In this document: in pieces, positions 58,662-64,000 of the stretch
How the letters are laid out: each line of letters opens with the position of its first letter
How positions within the stretch are numbered: position 1 is the stretch's first letter
Assembly: GCA_963776565.1 (NCBI GenBank)
Contig: CAVZNF010000004.1
Span: forward strand, 248,001 to 312,000
Direction: 5' to 3'
Source of the DNA: GMQP-bins7 sp963776565
GTDB lineage: Bacteria; Actinomycetota; Thermoleophilia; Gaiellales; Gaiellaceae
Length of the DNA: 64,000 bases
The notes under the pieces: model-generated
Databases searched by the model: none
What the model was told of the DNA's origin: nothing
The model's input: only the letters and a program-made list of their open reading frames with translations
Position numbers and translations under genes: made by a program

Positions 58662-60119
58662 GTGAGCTTGCCCGCCTCCTTCGTCGCCGAGCTACGGGCG
58701 GCGCTCGGCGCCGCGCACGTCATCACCGAGCCGGAGCAGCTCCGCGTCTACGAGTGCGACGGGCTGACCGGGCACCGCGCCGTCCCCGAACTCGTCGTCC
58801 TACCCGGATCGACCGAGGAGGTCCAGGCGGTGCTTCGCGCATGTCATCGGGAGCGCGTGCCGTTCGTCGCGCGCGGAGCCGGCACCGGTCTCTCCGGCGG
58901 CGCGACACCGGTGGCAGGCGGAGTCGTCGTCTCGCTCGCGCGGATGAATCGGATCCTCGAGGTCGACCTCGAGAGCCAGCGCGTCGTCGTCGAGCCGGGC
59001 GTGGCGAACCTCGACGTCACGCGTGCCGTCGCCGCGGACGGCTTCTTCTATGCGCCGGATCCTTCCAGCCAGCAGGTGTGCACGATCGGCGGCAACGTCG
59101 CCGAGAACTCAGGCGGCGCGCACTGTCTCAAGTACGGATTCACGACGCACCACGTGACGGGGCTGACATTCGTCCTGCCGGATGGGGAGATCGTCGAGCT
59201 CGGCGGGAAGGCGCTCGATCCCGACGGGCCAGATCTGCTCGGCGTGATCGTCGGGTCCGAGGGCACGCTCGGCATTGCGACACGGATCACGCTCCGCCTC
59301 GTCCGAACTCCACAGTCCGTCCGGACGCTGCTCGCGGGCTTCCACACGATGGACGCGGCAGGCGCCGCCGTGTCGGACATCATCGCCGCGGGCGTGATGC
59401 CGTCCGCGATCGAGATGATGGACCGGCTGACGATCGAGGCCGCCGAGCACGCCGTGGCGCCCGGGTATCCAGCCGGCGCCGGCGCCGTCCTCCTCGTCGA
59501 GCTCGACGGCGTCGTCGAGCAGGTCGAGGACGACGCTGCCGAGATCGAGCGCATCTGCGTCGAATGCGACGCGTTCGAGATCCGCGCGGCGACGAGCGAT
59601 GCGGATCGTGCGCTCCTCTGGAAGGGGCGCAAATCGGCGTTCGCAGCGATGGGCCGGATCGCGACTGACTACTACGTGCAGGACGGAGTCGTCCCGCGCA
59701 CCCGCCTTCCCGAGGTTCTGCGCCAGATCGAGGAGCTCTCCGAGCAGCACGGCCTCCGCGTGGGCAATGTCTTCCACGCCGGCGACGGCAACCTCCATCC
59801 GCTGGTGCTCTACGACTCGGGCGCGGACGGCGAGACCGAGCGGGCGCGTGAGCTCGCCGAGGCGATCCTGGATGCCTGTCTCGACGCGGGCGGCTCGCTC
59901 ACCGGCGAGCACGGCGTGGGGATGGACAAGGCGTGCTCGATGCCGCGCATGTTCTCCGAGCGCGATCTCCGCGTGTTCGAGCGGCTCCGGCGCGCGTTCG
60001 ATCCGCTCGGCATCTGCAACCCCGGCAAGGTGATCCCGACGCCCAGGCTGTGCGGCGAGGTGCCCGGCCCGTACCGGATCCACGCATTGGAGAGGATCGG
60101 GGTTGCCGAGCGTCTCTAG
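58662..60119 (+). CDS. glcD: Glycolate oxidase FAD-linked subunit GlcD
   Basis: A 485-residue flavoprotein from GTG 58662. The PCMH FAD domain contains VPFVARGAGTGLSGGATPVAG near residue 70 and QVCTIGGNVAENSGGAHCLKYG near 140. The C-terminal domain has VGNVFHAGDGNLHPLVLYD with the metal-binding His residues, and SLTGEHGVGMDKA. With glcE and glcF downstream it forms the membrane-associated complex that oxidises glycolate (or D-lactate) to glyoxylate (or pyruvate). The glcE start lies inside its last codons. Confidence 0.93.
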   Translation: MSLPASFVAELRAALGAAHVITEPEQLRVYECDGLTGHRAVPELVVLPGSTEEVQAVLRACHRERVPFVARGAGTGLSGGATPVAGGVVVSLARMNRILEVDLESQRVVVEPGVANLDVTRAVAADGFFYAPDPSSQQVCTIGGNVAENSGGAHCLKYGFTTHHVTGLTFVLPDGEIVELGGKALDPDGPDLLGVIVGSEGTLGIATRITLRLVRTPQSVRTLLAGFHTMDAAGAAVSDIIAAGVMPSAIEMMDRLTIEAAEHAVAPGYPAGAGAVLLVELDGVVEQVEDDAAEIERICVECDAFEIRAATSDADRALLWKGRKSAFAAMGRIATDYYVQDGVVPRTRLPEVLRQIEELSEQHGLRVGNVFHAGDGNLHPLVLYDSGADGETERARELAEAILDACLDAGGSLTGEHGVGMDKACSMPRMFSERDLRVFERLRRAFDPLGICNPGKVIPTPRLCGEVPGPYRIHALERIGVAERL

Positions 60120-61002
60120 CCTCGAGGAGGCATCCTCGCTTCTCGCGGCGGCGAACGCGGAAAGGCGCCGGCTCCGAATCGGCGACGACGTGCGCGCCGA
60201 CGGGATGAACCGCATCCTCGAGCACGATCCGGGCGATCTCACATGCACGGTCGAGGCGGGAGTGCGGCTCTCCGAGCTTCGCGCGGCGCTGGCCGATGCA
60301 GGCCAGCGGCTGTCACTCGACCCACCGGGGGACCCGTCGATCGGCGCGCTGCTCGCCCGCAACGTCTCCGGCCCGCTGCGCCACCGCTTCGGCGCTCCGC
60401 GTGACCTCGTCCTCGGCACGACGCTCGTTCTCGCCGACGGCACGATCGCGAATGCCGGCGGCAAGGTCGTGAAGAACGTCGCGGGCTACGACCTCGCACG
60501 ACTCGTCTGCGGATCCGAAGGACGGCTCGCCTTCATCGCGCGCGTCAGCTTCCGTCTGCACCCACTGCCGAAGGCGACGGGCACGATCGTTGTCGAGACG
60601 GAGGACGCGGCCTCCGTGGCCGACGCGCTTCTCGCATCGCAACTCCAGCCGAGCGCGCTCGATGTCCTCCACCCCGGTCGTGTGGCGGCGTTGTTCGAAG
60701 GATCCGAGCGTGCGGTGCAGGCGCAGGTTGCAACGGCCCAGAAGCTTGTCGGAAGCTCGGAGACTGACGCCATGGTCTGGGACGAGTCGCGGCAGCGCCA
60801 GGCTGACGCGCAAGGCCGGCTCCGCTTTGCGCCGGGCGAGCTTGCGGCGACTCTGGAGCGGCTCGACGACGCGATCGTCCGCCCTGCTTCCGGCGTTGCG
60901 TACGTCCCCGAGGTCGCGGCAGGGGAGCTCGACACATCGGCTTCCCACCTGTTCGATGCGATCCGCGGACAGCTCGATCCTCAGGGAGTCCTCGCCGCGT
61001 GA
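60103..61002 (+). CDS. glcE: Glycolate oxidase FAD-binding subunit GlcE
   Basis: A 299-residue protein from TTG 60103, overlapping the glcD stop by 17 bp. It has the shorter PCMH-type domain of GlcE: LTCTVEAGVRLSELRAALADAGQRLSLDPPG, then RDLVLGTTLVLADGTIANAGGKVVKNVAGYDLARL. The C-terminal VAYVPEV and LDPQGVLAA complete the family pattern. Its stop overlaps the glcF start (4 bp). It partners GlcD in electron transfer. Confidence 0.92.
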   Translation: MPSVSSLEEASSLLAAANAERRRLRIGDDVRADGMNRILEHDPGDLTCTVEAGVRLSELRAALADAGQRLSLDPPGDPSIGALLARNVSGPLRHRFGAPRDLVLGTTLVLADGTIANAGGKVVKNVAGYDLARLVCGSEGRLAFIARVSFRLHPLPKATGTIVVETEDAASVADALLASQLQPSALDVLHPGRVAALFEGSERAVQAQVATAQKLVGSSETDAMVWDESRQRQADAQGRLRFAPGELAATLERLDDAIVRPASGVAYVPEVAAGELDTSASHLFDAIRGQLDPQGVLAA

Positions 61003-62220
61003 TCCGCGAGTACGTCGACGACTGCGTCCACTGCGGGTTCTGCTTGCCGACGTGCCCGACGTACGTCCTCTGGAGCGAGGAGATGGACTCGCCGCGCGGG
61101 CGGATCCACCTCATGGACGCCCGACTCGACGGAACGATCGCGCTCAACCCCACAGTCACCCAGCACTTCGACCGCTGCCTCGGGTGCATGGCCTGCGTGT
61201 CGTCGTGCCCCTCGGGCGTTCGCTACGACCGACTCATCGAGAGCACGCGCGCGGCGGTCGAGGACTGAGGTCGACCGGCCGCTGGGCGATCGCTTCGTCC
61301 GCGGGCTGCTGTTCCGGCTTCTCCCCTACCCGGGCCGCATGCGCGCGGCGCTCACGCTGGCGCCGATCGGCCGAGCGCTGCCGATGCCAGGACGGCTCAG
61401 GCCGCTCGCCGAGGTCGCTCCCCGTTGGCGCGGACACGGGACCGTCGCGACCGTGACTCCCTCTTCCGGGCCACCACGCGCACGCGTCGGTCTGCTCACG
61501 GGCTGCGTCCAGCGCGCAGTGTTTCCCGACGTGAACGCCGCGACCGCGCGCGTGCTGGCGGCGGACGGGTACGAGGTCGTCGCTCCCCCGCAGGGCTGCT
61601 GCGGGGCACTCTCGGTGCACGCGGGCCGGGTCGACGAAGGGAAGGCGTTCGCCCGCGCACTCGTCAATGCATTCCAGAACGTCGACCTCGTCGTCGTGAA
61701 CTCCTCGGGCTGCGGGTCGCACCTGAAGGAGCTCGGCTGGCTGCTCGGAGACGAGCGCGCGGAGTCGTTCTCAACGAAGGTCCGCGACGTGGGCGAGCTG
61801 CTCGGAAGCGACATGCCACGCGCGCGGCGCCACCCACTCCCGATGAAGGTCGCGCTGCAGGACTCGTGCCACCTCCGCCACGCACAGCGGCTCCCGCTCT
61901 CGTCGCTGTCGTCGCTCTCCCGCATCCCCGGGCTCGAGGTCGTCGAGCCGGCGGAGCAGGACCTCTGCTGTGGCTCGGCCGGGATCTACAACGTCGTGCA
62001 GGCGGACGCTGCGCGCGAGCTCGGCGACCGCAAGGCCGCGCACGTCTTGGCGACGGGCGCGCAGGCATACGCAAGCGCGAATCCCGGCTGCCTCGTCCAG
62101 GTGTCCCAGGGGCTGCGACGCCGGCGGCAGCTGCTGCCCGCGCTTCACCCCGTCGAGCTCATCGATGCCTCGATCCGAAATGTCGGGTCGGGTCGACTGC
62201 TCGCGAGCGCTCGCCGCTAG
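60999..62220 (+). pseudogene. glcF: Glycolate oxidase iron-sulfur subunit GlcF, frameshifted
   Basis: The first frame encodes the ferredoxin part with two 4Fe-4S motifs, CVHCGFCLPTCPTY and CLGCMACVSSCPSG. At about 61258-61262 one extra base shifts the frame. The rest (DRPLGDRFVRGLLFRLLPYPG, then two CCG-type domains with PPQGCCGALSVHAG and EQDLCCGSAGIYN) follows to the stop at 62220. The restored protein of about 406 residues is normal for GlcF. Because glcDE and typA around it are intact, a sequencing error is the simplest explanation. Confidence 0.88.
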
Positions 62221-62230
62221 CCTCGTTCGC

Positions 62231-64000
62231 ATGGCCGAGCGGAACGAGCTCCGAAACGTCGCGATCGTCGCGCACGTCGATCACGGCAAGACGACTCTCG
62301 TGGACGCCCTCCTGTGGGAGTCCGGTGCGTTTCGCGCGAACCAGGACGTCGCCGAGCGCGTGCTCGACACGATGGATCTCGAGCGCGAGAAGGGCATCAC
62401 GATCCTCGCCAAGAACACGGCTGTCCGCTACGGCGGGACGAAGATCAACATCATCGACACCCCGGGTCACGCGGACTTCGGAGGCGAGGTCGAGCGAGGG
62501 CTGACGATGGTCGACGGCGTGCTTCTGCTCGTCGACGCGAGCGAGGGCCCGTTGCCGCAGACGCGCTTCGTGCTGCGCAAGACGCTCGAGGCCAAGCTCC
62601 CCGTGATCCTCGTCGTGAACAAGGTCGATCGTCCCGACGCGCGCATCGAGGCGGTCGTCAACGAGGTCTACGAGCTCTTCCTCGATCTCGATGCGGACGA
62701 GAGCCAGATCGAGTTTCCGATCGTCTACTGCAACGCCAGGGCGGGCCGAGCTTCGCTCGAGCCCGATCCCGACGCCCTCGAGCCTGATCTTCGCCCGCTG
62801 CTGGACTCGATCCTCGAGCACATCCCTGCGCCGATCTACGACGAGAGCCACCCTCTGCAGGCGCTCGTCACGAACCTCGATGCATCGCCGTATGTCGGCC
62901 GACTCGCGCTCTGCCGCATCGTCCAGGGAACGATCCTGCGTGGTCAGCCGATCGCCTGGTGCCGTGCGAACGGGACAATCGAACGAGCGAAGGTCACCGA
63001 GCTGTACGTGACCGAGGCTCTCGACCGGGTGGAGGCCACTCAGGCGGGGCCTGGAGAGATCATCGCCGTGGCGGGACTTCCGGACGTGACCATCGGCGAG
63101 ACACTCGCGGATCCGGAGGACCCGCGGCCGCTTCCGGTGATCGGCGTCGACGAGCCCTCGCTATCGATGACGATCGGGATCAACACCTCCCCGCTCTCCG
63201 GCCTCTCCGGCGACAAGGTCACGGCAACACTGGTCGAGGCCCGGCTCCGTAGCGAGCTCGTGGGCAACGTCTCGCTCCGCGTCTTCCCGACGGAGTCACC
63301 GGACGCCTGGGAAGTACAGGGACGTGGCGAGCTGCAGCTGGCGGTCCTCGTGGAGCAGATGCGCCGTGAAGGCTTCGAGCTCACGGTCGGTAAGCCTCAG
63401 GTCGTGACGCGGGAGATCGACGGCAAGGTGCACGAGCCGGTCGAGCGCGTCTCGGTCGACGCGCCCGAGGAGTACCTCGGCGTCTTGACGCAGCTGTTCG
63501 CGCTCCGGAAGGGCCGAACGGAGGCGCTCGTCAATCACGGCAGCGGTTGGATTCGGATGGATGTCCTCGTTCCGGCGCGGGGCCTCATCGGCTTTCGCAC
63601 GGAGTTTTTGACCGAGACCCGCGGTACGGGGATCCTGCATCACGTCTTCGAGCAATTCGAGCCCTGGTTCGGCGAGCTCCGCACGAGGCCGACCGGCGCG
63701 CTCGTCGCCGACCGCAGCGGAAAGACCACGTCGTACGCGATTTTGAACCTGCAGGAGCGTGGCTCGCTCTTCGTCGCCCCCGGGGTCGATGTCTATGAGG
63801 GGATGATCGTCGGGGAGAACGCGCGTCCCGACGACCTCGACGTGAACGCGACGAAGGAGAAGAAGCTCACCAACACGCGGGCAGCTTCAGCGGATACCAC
63901 CGTTCGACTGATTCCCCCGCGGCCGCTCTCGCTCGACCTTGCGCTCGAATACATCCGCGAGGACGAGTGCGTCGAGGTGACGCCGAACGACATACGCATG
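62231..64000 (+). CDS. typA: Ribosome-associated GTPase TypA/BipA, 3' end outside window
   Basis: An open frame of 590 codons from ATG 62231 to the right edge. The G-domain motifs are VAHVDHGKTTLVDALL (G1), REKGITILAKN (switch I), DTPGHADFGGEVERGL (G3) and VVNKVDRPDAR (G4). Later domains show QVQGRGELQLAVLVEQMRREGFEL-type segments near 63320 and RTEFLTETRGTG near 63598, specific to TypA. It is a translational GTPase involved in 50S assembly and stress growth at low temperature. Typical length is 605-640, so only the very end is missing. Confidence 0.96.
   Translation, partial: MAERNELRNVAIVAHVDHGKTTLVDALLWESGAFRANQDVAERVLDTMDLEREKGITILAKNTAVRYGGTKINIIDTPGHADFGGEVERGLTMVDGVLLLVDASEGPLPQTRFVLRKTLEAKLPVILVVNKVDRPDARIEAVVNEVYELFLDLDADESQIEFPIVYCNARAGRASLEPDPDALEPDLRPLLDSILEHIPAPIYDESHPLQALVTNLDASPYVGRLALCRIVQGTILRGQPIAWCRANGTIERAKVTELYVTEALDRVEATQAGPGEIIAVAGLPDVTIGETLADPEDPRPLPVIGVDEPSLSMTIGINTSPLSGLSGDKVTATLVEARLRSELVGNVSLRVFPTESPDAWEVQGRGELQLAVLVEQMRREGFELTVGKPQVVTREIDGKVHEPVERVSVDAPEEYLGVLTQLFALRKGRTEALVNHGSGWIRMDVLVPARGLIGFRTEFLTETRGTGILHHVFEQFEPWFGELRTRPTGALVADRSGKTTSYAILNLQERGSLFVAPGVDVYEGMIVGENARPDDLDVNATKEKKLTNTRAASADTTVRLIPPRPLSLDLALEYIREDECVEVTPNDIRM

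Overview
This window is high-GC chromosomal DNA. GTG and TTG starts, ATGA stop/start overlaps and gene families such as CarD, CoxS-type dehydrogenases, PGN_0703-like nucleases and many small VOC, cupin and GNAT proteins point to a soil actinobacterium, most like Thermoleophilia (Gaiellales or Solirubrobacterales). That placement is inference from gene style. No rRNA, tRNA, CRISPR array, transposase, integrase or phage gene was seen.

Bases 1-21.1 kb are mostly ordinary chromosome. They hold the end of a molybdenum hydroxylase operon (FAD subunit tail, 2Fe-2S subunit, and a catalytic subunit split over two overlapping genes) with a cupin; a MacB-type ABC exporter; an AraC/VOC/TrmO-like operon; DUF1697 and CBS genes; a hydrolase-LuxR fusion divergent from a GNAT across an inverted-repeat cluster; rhodanese-CarD; a DEAD-box helicase; two tandem tautomerases; and a B12-type diol dehydratase whose large and medium subunits are fused. 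Divergent from the dehydratase is a four-gene sugar-acid type operon (SDR, FAH/KdaD-like hydrolase, aldehyde dehydrogenase, NAD-epimerase). Three of those four genes are frameshifted in this sequence.

Bases 21.1-54.5 kb are a different landscape. A 28-bp intergenic repeat (left half TCAAGSGACATTCC, right half CGCACACTCGSGCA, often with a weaker tail ending in GTCGC) occurs about 27 times plus a few decayed copies. All copies point the same way, none lies inside a gene, and they divide the region into units of mostly one to three unrelated genes. The units carry esterases, VOC and cupin proteins, dimeric alpha/beta-barrel proteins, GNATs, SnoaL-like proteins, a PD-(D/E)XK-like nuclease, a membrane adenylate cyclase, an MFS-cNMP fusion, MarR and PadR regulators, OsmC and a probably non-catalytic aminotransferase. 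Several genes are frameshifted, truncated or partly duplicated. The layout resembles an integron cassette array, but the repeat lacks the AAC/GTT core of attC sites and no integrase is present. This is the main candidate for an undescribed system.

Bases 54.5-64 kb return to ordinary chromosome: a coiled-coil protein, a zinc ribbon, a cupin, a RibD-C reductase, a FAH hydrolase/sugar isomerase operon with a 24-codon ORF between them, the glycolate oxidase genes glcDEF (glcF frameshifted here) and the first 590 codons of typA. A frameshift in a core gene such as glcF warns that some indels may be sequencing errors rather than true decay.
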